Positions 47,183 through 57,580 of a stretch of 64,000 nucleotides of DNA are shown here, one piece after another. The translations under genes and the position numbers were made by a program. Source of the stretch: Struthidea cinerea (lineage: Eukaryota > Chordata > Aves > Passeriformes > Corcoracidae); contig VZTI01003651.1 in NCBI GenBank assembly GCA_013397865.1, forward strand, positions 357,890-421,889, in the 5' to 3' direction. Below the pieces are notes generated by a model that did no database searches, had not been told where the DNA came from, and was given only the letters and a program-made list of their open reading frames with translations. The stretch's first letter is position 1; each line of letters opens with the position of its first letter.

Positions 47183-48682
47183 ATCCCAGTGTCTGCTTGG
47201 AAGCCTTATCAGCACTCGTTGCCATATTCTCCTCCAGCTCTCTGCTCTCTCAGTTAACACTGTGTAGAGATAGGAGGTAACTCCCCTTTTTCCCTAAAAA
47301 ATCTGAAGATATCCCCCCACAGGAGGGTTGGCTCAACACCATCCTTGCCATTCACCCAGGATATCTGGTGGTGACCCAAAATATCATCATTTTCCCCTGG
47401 TCTGTTGCTAGATTCTCCAAAAGCTTCTGCCCTAGGGAGTTCTGTGCCTTTTGAATCTGTTTTTGTGAGTATCTGTTGCCCACTGAGCACTGCAGAGCCT
47501 GTGCTCCGTTTTTGCCCTTAAGTTTCTTGACCAGATTTTCCCACAGAGCTGTTCTCCACTTAGCAAGCAGGTTTCCACATTTTTTTGGCATGTAAGGATG
47601 CTTAGAGGGACTCTGAGTCAAATTTAGTGAAACTTACCCGGTTCCTAACTCGCTAAAGAATTTAGGGACTTCCTTAGGCTCTTATTTAAATCTTCCAGTT
47701 ACTTTTCAGCTTCTTTGCACTGAAATCTTTGTGAAGCCCAGTTCAGAGCAGACCTGTGGCCGTGGGTACTTCAGTTCTTCCAGCACAGTTCCCACCACTA
47801 CACTCACAGTAGCAATGGGAACAACTTCTTTTTTAGAAAACACATTTTTAGATACTCGCTTGCTGCTGTCACTGGCCCCAATTCAGCTTCCCGTCCTCCT
47901 CTCCCTTCTCCTTAACTAATTAAAGTCTTCCATGTTATGGCAAGATGGCATATGTAGCTTAAATAACCCACCTCTTTAATTAAGAGGTTGGATTCAGCCT
48001 TCTGAGATATATTTGACATCATTTGAGATTTAAAAATACATTTCACTTACACAGTTTATCCGTCAGATCGCTCAAGGAGGGCAAAGAGATAATGAAAGTA
48101 AATTATTAATTAATATTTCTCACCCAGTATATTCCATTAAGAATATTAAGCATTTATTCCATTCCTCAAAGCACATTTGACTTTGGGTATAATTTTTTTT
48201 TGAAGTCTGCCTGCTGATGAAGTTGCTGCTCTCTCTCTTTGACAGGGCTGTAGGGACAGGATGGAAAATATCCTCCAGGAGCTAACCAGAGCCAGGAATT
48301 CCAAATATCAACGCACTGACCAGGTTTTTCCATTGCATTTATGCATTATGAGCAGATCTTTTCAAGCCCCAAAGGCCACAGACTATCCCTGACACATCCA
48401 AGCTGTTTTTACCTTGAAAAGAATTGATAAAATTATGGAATGAAAACAGCAGCAGGAGCATCTCCACTTCCACTGGGATGGAATGGGATGAGTTTGGGTT
48501 TGGAACGGTGAAGGAATTCAAGATGTTGGTGAGAAAGACCCAGGGGTATTGCACAAAATGTGGAACTGCTCCCTGGACAGGGGAAAGACCTTGGGGTCTT
48601 TGCTGAGGAAAGAATTGGAGTGGTTTAGGAGCTGTTACTGGAACCTGAGCCCTGCTTTTGTTCAGTTTCTCACAGAGGTGGT

Positions 48683-49005
48683 TCAGAGAATCCCAGAATG
48701 GTTTGGGTGGGAAGGGACATAAAATCCCATCCCATCCCACCCCCTGCCATGGGCAGGGACACCTTCCACTATCCCAGGTGTCTCTAAGCCCCATCCAGCC
48801 TGGCCTTGGGATCCAGGGGCAGCCACAGCTTCTCTGGGAATTCTGTCCCAGCCACACCCTCACAGCCAACAGTTCCCTCCCAATATCCCATCCGTCCCTG
48901 CCCTCTGGCAGTGGGAAGCCATTCCCTGGGTCCTGTCCCTCTGTCCCTTACCCAGAGTCCCTCTCCAGCTCTCCTGGAGCCCCTTTAGGCCCTGGAATGT
49001 GCTGG
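48683..49005 (-). repeat. CR1 LINE 3' end, antisense
   Basis: One of the longer copies. It has the 3' terminal 'cagagaatcccagaatggtt', then 'tgccatgggcagggacacct', 'cagccacagcttctctggga' and 'ccctctggcagtgggaagcc', ending near 'ctcctggagcccctttaggc'. It is close in sequence to the copies at 10876 and 18288. Confidence 0.93.
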
Positions 49006-50477
49006 AAGCTCTCCCTGCAGAGTTGCCTTTCAGTTTAACCAAACATTCCCACCTTGGCACACGGCTGCTCGTGGGCAGGAACAGTTCAAGTCTGACACTT
49101 TAATTCACCACTTCCTTCCTTCAGAGCTTTTCATTTGCCCAACTCTTTCTTCCTTTAGACCTTTTTAAGTCTCAGTCCTCTTCCTCCGGGTCCTTGGAGA
49201 AAATAAACGCTGTGGAGATGAGGGAATGTTTATAAATCCATTGGATATATGTGATAAAATTTGTAAGGAGTGATGCAGAATAGAGAGACACTTTCAATTA
49301 GGGTTTGGTTTGGGGATTTCTTTTATTTTTTAATTTTTTTTTTTTAATGGAGTAGATGGAATGGGGAGTTCGCATCAGGATTGTGGGAGGCCACCCGACA
49401 TTCAGGGTCTCCTTGTAGGTGACAGACTGGTCCCTTCTGGCCTTAATTGTAAATCTGTGACTCCAAAGAGATAAAACATGTCTTTTACCTTTAGAACTTG
49501 TTCAGAACATTGAATAATTTATAGAGATTTGAGTTCTGGAGGGGTTCTCTGCAGCAAGAACTTTCCATCAGAGAACACGTCGTGCCTTATGTCTCTAACC
49601 CCAGTTCCAGTTCCATGTGATAAAAATCTTTCCCCATTACCCCAGAAATTCAGCATAAACAGAATTTGATCAGTCACAACCATTCCTTTGGGCTGCAGTG
49701 CCTCAGCAGCTGATTTTCAAAATACCATTGTCAGATGGCTTCAAAAAATCCCACAGCCAGGACAAGCCCTCTGGCTAAACTGATGTCTCCTTATTTCCTC
49801 CACAGAGCCTGTATTCCTTGAAGGAATTCCTGTGGAGAGTCTGAGCTGTCCCTCCTCAACTGCTCTGAGCCATTCGCTTCCCTCTCAAGTTGATTCTTGG
49901 TACTGAACTTGTCACAGAAGTGATTTCTTTTGTCTTTCATGCAAGCTCCTTCACACCCTGATAATCCTTTTTCACCTGGTTTGCCTATCCTGAAGTGCTC
50001 TGACCTGAACCTGTTGTCATTGCAGCCTCCAAGTGAGGGATTTGTATTGTTTCCACCCTATAAAAAGCAATCCAGTGTCGGGCAGAAGCTTCCAGACTTT
50101 CTGCTCTGGGGTTTCCCAGCCCTGAGACCCTTCTCCCTTCCCTCCTTGCAGTTTGGATGATTAGAAAATCACAGAAATTGTAGGTTTTAGGTATAATTTT
50201 TTTTATTATTACTTGGACTGTCTTTTTTTTACTGGGAAGATTTGTTTACTGGGAGACATTCCCCTTTCCTTTGGCCTTTTAGATGGTGCTGTATCCATTA
50301 CTTACTTGAAGTCTAAGAATATATGGAATAAATAAGAATTTTATCCACTTTGGCCACTTAAAAGAAGAATCAGCTCATAAATTCAGCCAGTTTACAGCAG
50401 GTTCCTTACTTGCACCATCCTGTGTGAAATGAGGTGGTTGGACCATGGGAGAGGAACCAGGTGGAACCGGTTTTTTT

Positions 50478-50602
50478 CATGGAATCATGGAATGGTTTGG
50501 GTTGGAAAGGACCTTAAAGCTCATCCAGTTCCTCCCTCTGCCATGGGCAGGGACACCTTCCCCTATCCCAGGTTGCTCCGAGCCCCGTCCAGCCTGGCCT
50601 TT
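50478..50602 (-). repeat. CR1 LINE 3' end, antisense
   Basis: A short young-looking copy reading 'atggaatcatggaatggttt', 'gggttggaaaggaccttaaa', 'ctgccatgggcagggacacc' and 'gagccccgtccagcctggcc'. Confidence 0.93.
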
Positions 50603-50943
50603 TTTGCTCCAATTTATTTTGTCTTTGTGTCGGAACCTTACTTGGAGCAGTGGATTTTCCTGGTTTGGGTGCCTGCTTTTAATGTGGGTGTTTGGGACAG
50701 GATCTCTGGATTTGCACAGCTTTCCCAGGCATCTGCTGCTTCCCTTGGACACTTCATTTATCCAGGGCTGGGGATCACTCATTGCAGCCAGAGTAGCTTT
50801 TTGTTTTTATTCATAAGTTGCTTTAGGTTTGAAAATCATTGGAAAACCTTGAAGTCACCTTTCCAAATGAAAAATTACAGTGAAAGCAGAGTTTGGAATT
50901 TGAGCTTTCCATCTTTCAGCGTTATCCACCGAATTTTCTCTGC

Positions 50944-50994
50944 TTTTTTTTTTTNNNNNNNNNNNNNNNNNNNNNNNNNNTTTTTTTTTTTTTT
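50944..50994. other. Assembly gap (26 N) inside a poly(T) tract
   Basis: Ns fill 50955-50980, with 11 Ts on the left and 14 Ts on the right. The gap is probably a homopolymer that could not be resolved. Any reading frame across it is meaningless. Confidence 0.98.
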
Positions 50995-51987
50995 GGCTTC
51001 TGTGTGAATTTGGGTGTCATCCTGAGCCTTGTGCTGCCCTGCAGCTGGTCACTGGTTTCTGGTTGCTGTGGGGTCAGAGCCGTGTTTGGTCTTTTGGGAG
51101 GGACACATTTCCCATTCCATCCCCCAATACAAACCCAAAAGCAACCTCCTTTCTTCCTGCTTTTGGCTCCAGGAATGTCTTTCTGAATCTCATCAAAGCC
51201 TCCCTGGTCTTGCTGCCAGAGTTCTGGATGGTTCTGGGCAGCACTTCTCCCAGCAGCGCTGCTGCTTTAGGCTGGGAGAGCCCCGTGTCCCTTTGGAAGG
51301 CAGGTCCTGTGGGATGACGCGACGTCGTCGTGCCACCGAGGAACAGGCTGTGCCCCTAAAGATAATCCAGGAATCCCAGATTCAAACTCGGGTCAGTTCC
51401 ACAGCAGTTCTGTCGAAGGGTGACGAGTCAGAGTCAGTTGTGGCCGTGGGGAGCACTATTTTCCTGACAAATTGCCTTGGCTGTCTTCCTCTCGGTCTTT
51501 ATGGTCTTCCCAAGGCTGCTGAGAGCCGGGGAAGTGTGAGACGCGTGCAGTACTTCTTTCATTTTAGTTTTTTTTTCTTAGTGTCAATTTAAAAAGTGCC
51601 TAAGTGAGGAACAGGACTCCAGAGTGAGCTGGAGGAACAGGATTAGACCTCGTTTCCCTATTTAGAAAAGAGCCCTCCCTGCATCCCTCCGCACGTCCCT
51701 CCAACGAGTCCAGAGCCCGGCAGAACCCAGCTGGAAGAAACTCCCCGTTCTTCCCTCATGCTGCCCCCCTTGGTTCTCAGTCTTTTGGGGGGGATCTCAT
51801 TTCTCAGCCAAATGTTTGCAGTCTCTGATTTGGGGTGGATGGCAAAGAGGGGGGAAGCTTGGATAGAATTCAGTAGGAAACTGCCTCTTGGATTGCAGAT
51901 ACAGAGGGCTCTGTGTGATAAACATCCACCTCTGGAAAACCAGGTCTGGGTGGAAAAAGCTGATGTGCTTCTTTAATCACCTCCTTT

Positions 51988-52148
51988 GGAATCACAGAAT
52001 GGTTTGGGTTGGAAAGAACCTTAAAAATCATCCAGTTCCATGCCCTGCCATGGGCAGGGACACCTCCCACTATCCCAGGTTGCTCCAAGCCCCATCCAAC
52101 CCAGCCTGGAACATTTCCAGGGGTGGGGCAGCCAAAACCTCTCTGGAA
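51988..52148 (-). repeat. CR1 LINE 3' end, antisense
   Basis: It reads 'ggaatcacagaatggtttgg', 'accttaaaaatcatccagtt', 'gccctgccatgggcagggac' and 'catttccaggggtggggcag'. It is 5'-truncated and well preserved. Confidence 0.93.
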
Positions 52149-53186
52149 TCCCAAAGGCAGTTTCTTCCTATATTCTTATTTATTTCTAGGTTTATCATAG
52201 TGGCACCTGCTCAACATTTTGTCAAAATAATCCTGACTATTGGCAGGTGGTTATAATTTTGTAAAGGTGAGAATTTTATGTGGGTTTGAAGAAAAAAGGT
52301 ATCAGTGATAGTCAAAAAATTGCATTAAGGGAGGATTTCTTCTGACCAGAGTGAAAGGAGGTAACAGAACACTAGGGAGGTGTTTTAGTACCACTTAAGG
52401 GTTCAGCAGTGAAAGCAATCCGTGTGTAGATGTTTTATTTTTCATTAGCAACAGAATGTTTTGACATCCGAGGTGGGAAAGCCTGGGAAAGGACTGTTGG
52501 CAAGCAAAGCTCTGAGGACATCTCTGCAGAGAGCAGAAGCTCAGCCTCTGGGGAGTGGATGGGTGTTGATAGAAGCAGTGATCCTGTGGGAATCCACTGC
52601 TGGGGTCCTGATGGAAACTGGGACATTTCCTGATGGAAATCCGCTGTTGGTGGAGCCCGTGGCACACACGGACCCTTGGCCCTGCTCCGAGATGCCTTTT
52701 GGAAGTGATATTTTCCCTGAAAAGTGACTGTCACTGGCAGTGGATGTTGGTGACAGCAGATGGGTGCTGTAGTTGAGTGTTGCGAACCCACAGGTGAGGG
52801 GACGGTGGAACAGCCTTGGAGCCACACAAAAACGGAGCAAAACCCCAGCGAAGGCCGGGGAGGTTCCTCACATCCAAATTTTGTGTGTCTCGACTTTGTC
52901 CCACCGTAACCTCGACTTGGGGGCGGGTGCCAGCCGTGCATCTCCTCTTTGGGCTGTGCTGGGATGGCTCCAGCTGCCTCCTGCCACTTCCCTGTCACCA
53001 GACGCACCAGTGACACCCAAGACGAGCCGTGTCCCATCCCTGCCCTGTCCGTTCCTCCGTCGGCATCTCCCACCCAGCTGCTGGTTGTGTGTCTCATCTG
53101 CTGTAGGTGTCCTGCCTACCTCACGAGGTAACCATGGGATCCTGGAGTGGTGTGGTCACCCTCTGGTCTGTTTTCCATGAGCACTA

Positions 53187-53187
53187 G

Positions 53188-53226
<39 letters not shown>
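53187..53226. repeat. Alternating GC/CA microsatellite, Z-DNA-prone
   Basis: (GC)4 runs directly into (CA)n for 40 bases of strict purine-pyrimidine alternation. Such tracts favour left-handed DNA and are polymorphic in length. Confidence 0.97.
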
Positions 53227-53228
<2 letters not shown>

Positions 53229-53738
53229 GAATGTATATTCTCCTCCCCCCCAGCCCCCAAATAACCTCTTGACCTGATCCTTGCTGTAGCCACCACCAAC
53301 TCCTCTTGCAAATTGGATGCTGCTTTAAATGTGAAAACAAATGTTCAAGAAGCTATAAAACCTGAATGAAAGCTAAAGCTGAATTTATAAAGCCTTGTTG
53401 CATATGAGCCAAAAGTGCAAAAAGCTCTATATAATGAACTAACCTGCCACTCATATAAATATAAATATATATAAATATATTAAAATCAGACTGTTCTACA
53501 AAATTGTGTATTTGTATTTTTGTGTACGTACAATTTTCTGCTAAGCAGAAGGAGGATGTAGTATAGGATGATGTGAGAAGAGATTTTGTTTAATCATATT
53601 TCTTTGTTACTTATTTTTGTTAACATCCAGATGCCTGTCTTTGTCTTATGTATATGACACTGTTCCAAAGGTGCAGTATCCCTCTCCCGCCCGCGCGTCC
53701 GACCTCCTTCCTCCACGGGGAACGAGTCAGGTGATGCC

Positions 53739-53739
<1 letters not shown>

Positions 53740-53790
<51 letters not shown>
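53740..53790. repeat. (ATC)n trinucleotide microsatellite
   Basis: 17 uninterrupted copies (51 bases) of the ATC/TCA repeat, followed by the imperfect 'gtcattatc'. It lies within the distal UTR-like block and is expected to vary in length between individuals. Reading it as poly-Ile or poly-Met gives artefactual open frames on both strands. Confidence 0.98.
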
Positions 53791-55040
53791 GTCATTATCA
53801 AACCCTTCAGATCCACCCTGGTCTTGATCTTAAGGGCTGCTCGTTCAGCTGAAAGACGAGATGTTTCATTTCCTGGGCGCCTTGTGCCGCTGCTCCTCGT
53901 CATGAAGTTGAATATTCGTGTGCTGGTTGACTCCTCCTGGTTGCACCGTAGTTGTTCCCTAGACACGTGTCCATGGTCTGCTGCTGCTCCTCAGCCTGAC
54001 GTTTTGGGGGGAAAAAAATGCATTGGATAGGTTGGGAGGGAGGATGAGCAGATCCTCGTGGTGGGAAGTTGCTTGTGGAGAAGAAGATGCCGGGGAAGTC
54101 CCAGCGGTGAAGGTCAGTCACACCCCCACCGGGGTGGAGGAAGCAGCTCGTGTTCCCCACGCTGGTGCACTTGGGGAGCTTGGCTGTCAGGAAGGAGGGT
54201 TGGGAGGTGATGGGTTGTAACTCTGCCCACTCAGGAACATCCCCCCCAGCACCCCTGGGGGCCTTGGGGCACTTTGGCCCATTGCTTTGGGAAAGCTGGA
54301 GCAGCCTTGAGAGGGCTCCATCGTACGCCAGGTGCCCTTGCAGTGAAGGCACCGAGTGTTGAGAAGAACATTCCAAACTCTTCTCCCAGTCACTGCCTTT
54401 ACCTGCAAGGTGCTGATGGCTCCCTGCAAGGAGAAAAGGAATAGTGTAGGAAACCTGAGAACCCTCGGTGTGCTTGGGAATCATTATTTGCCCATCACAG
54501 AGAACTCTTCAGGGAAAGAAAGGGACAAAGGAACCTGGATGGAACAGGATGTAGTGGAGTGACTGATGCAAAGCTTTGGGCAGGAGGTGATGGAAGTTCA
54601 CCTTCAGTCCCACCACAGACCCTTGAGGAAACTGGTCCGGCCTCCATCCGAAATTCAGGTGGGGGTCATTGTCCATCACACCTTCCCCTGGTGGCAGCTG
54701 CTGCGAAAACGAACCATCGGCCTCTCCCCTTGTGCCCCCTTTTTTGTTCCCTTTTTAATTTAATCCCTGTCTTTGTTAGAGCCGACCCGTGGCCCAGGGA
54801 GAGCGATACTGCACCTTTCCACGTAGGGCTCATATTTATAACAATGTGTAATGACTGTAGCAAAAGTCCTTGTTTCTATATGTGAATGGACAGAGAAACA
54901 AGTGCTCTATTGTATTGATTAAAATAGTTCAAATGAGTCCTGTATCATTGTATCTCCTATTCTGGATTAGTGCCTTTTGGACAGTAGACTGTTCTGTAAT
55001 TAAAATGTAGTATAACTGCTTTTTTGTACAGTTTTGTTTT

Positions 55041-55046
55041 AATAAA
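55041..55046 (+). promoter_or_regulatory. Strong poly(A) signal AATAAA
   Basis: The AATAAA is followed by 'acttttttttaatttgtg' and 'tttattttagtattgt', a U- and GU-rich downstream element. This is a textbook cleavage and polyadenylation context on the plus strand. Confidence 0.75.
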
Positions 55047-55091
55047 ACTTTTTTTTAATTTGTGTTTATTTTAGTATTGTACCTATTAGAA

Positions 55092-55097
55092 AATAAA
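55092..55097 (+). promoter_or_regulatory. Second poly(A) signal AATAAA
   Basis: A second AATAAA about 50 bases after the first, with 'ccttttttgtgcag' and a GU-rich 'gggtgtgag' about 40-65 bases downstream. It may serve as an alternative cleavage site. Confidence 0.55.
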
Positions 55098-56123
55098 AAT
55101 GTATAACTCAACACCGGCCCTCTTCTTCCCTCGTCCTTTTTTGTGCAGGGCTTGGGTGTGAGACCTCAAATGTGTCCTGAGAACAAAGTGAATGTAGACA
55201 ATGTTGATTTGTTTGGGGAAAACGGAATTCTTTGTGCACTCCCTTTTGGTAAGGATGGTCTCTGGAAGGGATGAAGGTGATGGACATGATGGATTGGATT
55301 TGGAGCGGTGCAGTCACTTGGAATTTGAGCCATGGGCTGATTTCCAGAGACCTTCTGGGGCTGTTTCCACTAAAAGGAGATGTTCAGAGCAGAGTTCTCC
55401 CTCTCTTGACTGGGGTTGTGTTTGTCGCAGGTATTGGTCATACAGAGATGATGTGACCTTGGAGATGGTTCCCTTCGATCTGGAAACCCCAGAAGCTGCT
55501 GGAGCCTCAGGAAGGGCCCTGTGAGTGCCCTCCCAAAAAAAGTCTCTTGCTCGAGTTGAAGGTCTGGGGGGGGAGCAGACTTTGGGACCACCTGGTGATA
55601 AAACCAAAAGATGCTGAATTACTGAGTACAGGGGTAATTTTGAGGAGCCCAAGGCAGGAAGGGGCTGGGGCTGCCCTTTGGTCCTGGCCTGGTGGGGCTG
55701 AGCAGCTTGGGGGGGGTCTCAAGGAGGGTTTATGGGGTAGGTGGGGAAAAGCTTCCTCAGCATGGGAAGAAATTCCTGCAGGTGGTGTGGGAGGATGAGC
55801 CAGGTGACAGAGAAGATGCAAAGGCACAGGAACTGATTTATTCAGTGAAATGGTGTCCAGGTCCTGCCATCCTGGTTAACATCAAACTTTGCAGTGTGGT
55901 TGGGGGGGTTTGCTGAGGATGGACACCCCAAAACAAGGGGGAAGGGAATTCAGGAGGGCTGCAGGTGATGAACAATGGACTTCAGGGGTGGAAACACCTT
56001 TCAAACTGCTCCTTGCGCCTCTCAGACATCAGAGGGGGATAAATTTTGCCTTAACCCTCCTCATCATCAGCTGCCAGAGCTGCTGTGTTTGCAGAGGGAA
56101 TTTCCTGGAGGGAGGAGGCTGGG

Positions 56124-56325
56124 GATCATGGAATCCCAGAATGGTTTGGGATGGAAGAGACCTCAAAGCTCATCTGCTTCCACCCCTGCCACAGGCAGGA
56201 ACACCTTCCACTGTCCCAGGCTGCTCCAAGTTCCATCCAACCTGGTCTTGGACGCTTCCAGGGATGGGGCAAACACTTCCAGGGGTGTCTGTAGCTACCC
56301 TGGGATGCTGGAGGAAGCCCACTCC
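56124..56325 (-). repeat. CR1 LINE 3' end, antisense
   Basis: It reads 'atcatggaatcccagaatgg', 'tccacccctgccacaggcag', 'gaacaccttccactgtccca' and 'tccatccaacctggtcttgg'. The last 35 bases are diverged and the right edge is approximate. Confidence 0.88.
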
Positions 56326-57307
56326 CTTCTTCACAGCTCAAAACCAGGGAAAGCTCCACTGGGAGGTATTTAAACAAAATGAGAGGAACAAACCCACACT
56401 GGAGGCCCGTGCTTTGCAGAGAAGCTGCACTTCCCACCCTTTGTGCCTGTTTGGGTGGGAAACCAGACTGATCAGGGAAAAAACAGTAATTTATCACAGG
56501 TTGGTGTCCAAAGGTGAGCAAAACCCCCTCGGAAATGTGCCCAGCTCGTGGGAGGGCAGCTCCTCTCTCCACTCAGGTGAAGCCCAGCGGCTGCTGCCTC
56601 CCATGGCAAAGTGTTTGAAGCCAAGCGAGGCCAATGGAAGCAGCATTAATTTGAAGGAAAATGGGGGGAAAGGTGTTCCTTGTTAGTTTTGGGGGTTTTT
56701 AAAAATGATTTTCCTGCTCTGTTTGATCGGAGCCTTTTCAAGCCAGCTTTGGCTGGAGAACAGAACGTGGCAGCGCGGGGAAGGTGCCACAGCTGCCTTC
56801 CGGGAAGAGCAAGGTTTGAACAAAGTGACGCTGCTTCAAACAGCTCCTGTGTTTCAGCCAAAGAGGGTTTTTTTCTTTCAGAAGGTAAAACATAAAAGGG
56901 AAGTGGCTTTAAAGAAAAAAAAAGCTGTTTTCGTGTGCTGATTGCAAGACAGCACTGATAAAAATATCCTTTGCTAGCTGAGTTTCAGTGGGGATGGGGG
57001 GGATCAACGCAGCATTTGCTGCTTTAAAAAAAAGCCAAGATAAACTAAAAAACACAAAATAATCCCAGTCCAACCCTGCCTGTTGTTTCCAACATGAAGC
57101 TGTGTTTGGGAGAAACAGCACCAAAGAAAAGGGAATTATGTGGCCCAGACAGGGGTTTCAAGGACATCATGGAATGTTGAGGGGGGGGGTCTCATCACCC
57201 CGAGGCCTTTTTGGCTGGCAGGGTTGGTTGTGGCAGCTCCCTGAGGCATCGACCTCCCTACAGACCGAGCTGGAGCAAGGCAGGAAAGTCCTTGGGATCC
57301 TCATCCC

Positions 57308-57523
57308 ACTGTGGATATTAGGAAAAAATTCTTCCCCAAAAAGGCGGTCAGGCACTGGCACAGCTGCCAGGCTGGAATCCCTATCCCTGGAGGGATTGAA
57401 AAGCCACAGGGATGTGGCACTCGGGGGTGTTGGTCAGTGCTGGCCTTGGCAGTGCTGGGGAGCTGCTGGACTCAATTTTGGAAGCTTTTCCAACCTGAAG
57501 TGTTCAGATTCTAAAAATTTTGG
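57308..57523 (+). repeat. CR1 LINE 3' end, sense, near KIF13B 3' end
   Basis: It reads 'attaggaaaaaattcttccc', 'ggcggtcaggcactggcaca', 'atccctggagggattgaaaa' and 'tgctgctggactcaa'-like sequence, ending 'cctgaagtgttcagattct'. It belongs to the subfamily seen antisense at 33009-33300. It stops about 35 bases from the KIF13B cleavage region and may overlap its downstream element edge. Confidence 0.82.
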
Positions 57524-57574
57524 TGCCACTATCTGGAACAACAAAGCCCAGACGACCCAGCTCTAAAGAAGACG

Positions 57575-57580
57575 TTTATT
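57575..57580 (-). promoter_or_regulatory. KIF13B: KIF13B poly(A) signal AATAAA
   Basis: On the minus strand AATAAA is followed by 'cgtcttctttaga' and then a GU-rich 'gctgggtcgtctgggctttg' and 'ttgttcc'. The context is ideal for cleavage near 57560 and marks the 3' end of the kinesin gene. Confidence 0.75.

Larger units (their letters stand above)
42441..53289 (+). other. CR1-rich noncoding DNA between proximal and distal 3' ends
   Basis: About 10.8 kb without a supported gene. It carries CR1 copies at 43850-43915, 43917-44160, 46018-46172, 48683-49005, 50478-50602 and 51988-52148. It also holds an exact 52-base tandem duplication at 47079-47182 and an assembly gap in a T run at 50944-50994. 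Several open frames of 100-220 residues (for example minus strand 52435-53097) show no family motif and look like chance in GC-rich DNA. It is either intron or extended 3'UTR of HMBOX1, if the distal poly(A) site belongs to it. Confidence 0.6.
53290..55064 (+). other. Distal UTR-like block: possible HMBOX1 distal 3' end or alternative last exon
   Basis: From about 53.29 kb the DNA is free of CR1 and has UTR character. It contains A/T-rich stretches (catataaatataaatatata), a TTCTGC-TAA-GCAGAA mini-hairpin (53536-53550), long U-rich tracts and, at the end, strong plus-strand poly(A) signals with U/GU-rich downstream sequence. A plausible acceptor (ccttgctgtag) ends at 53289, and another (ctgtag) ends at 53106. 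It lies on the HMBOX1 strand, about 13.5 kb after the HMBOX1 stop, and ends about 2.5 kb before the KIF13B end. Assignment to HMBOX1 is inference; it could be a separate noncoding transcript. Confidence 0.5.
55098..57559. other. Intergenic DNA between convergent 3' ends
   Basis: About 2.5 kb between the plus-strand distal poly(A) signals and the minus-strand KIF13B poly(A) site. It contains a CR1 copy on each strand (56124-56325 minus, 57308-57523 plus) and otherwise G-rich unique sequence. Open frames here, including one of 265 residues at 55889-56686, run through the CR1 copy and are not credible genes. Confidence 0.65.

Noticed and set aside
48339..48869. 176-residue minus-strand frame
   Set aside because: It overlaps the CR1 at 48683-49005 and has no domain.
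50429..51186. Open frames running across the N gap
   Set aside because: They include unknown residues from the assembly gap and poly(T)-derived phenylalanine runs, so they cannot be evaluated as genes.
52435..53097. 220-residue open frame on the minus strand
   Set aside because: No recognised domain, no conserved motif and biased Ser/Pro/His content. It lies antisense in GC-rich noncoding DNA and has no supporting splice or promoter context.
53727..53966. Poly-methionine or poly-isoleucine frames
   Set aside because: They are translations of the (ATC)n microsatellite.
55889..56686. 265-residue open frame on the plus strand
   Set aside because: It runs straight through the CR1 3' end at 56124-56325 read antisense. 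The peptide has no family resemblance, so it is a chance frame.
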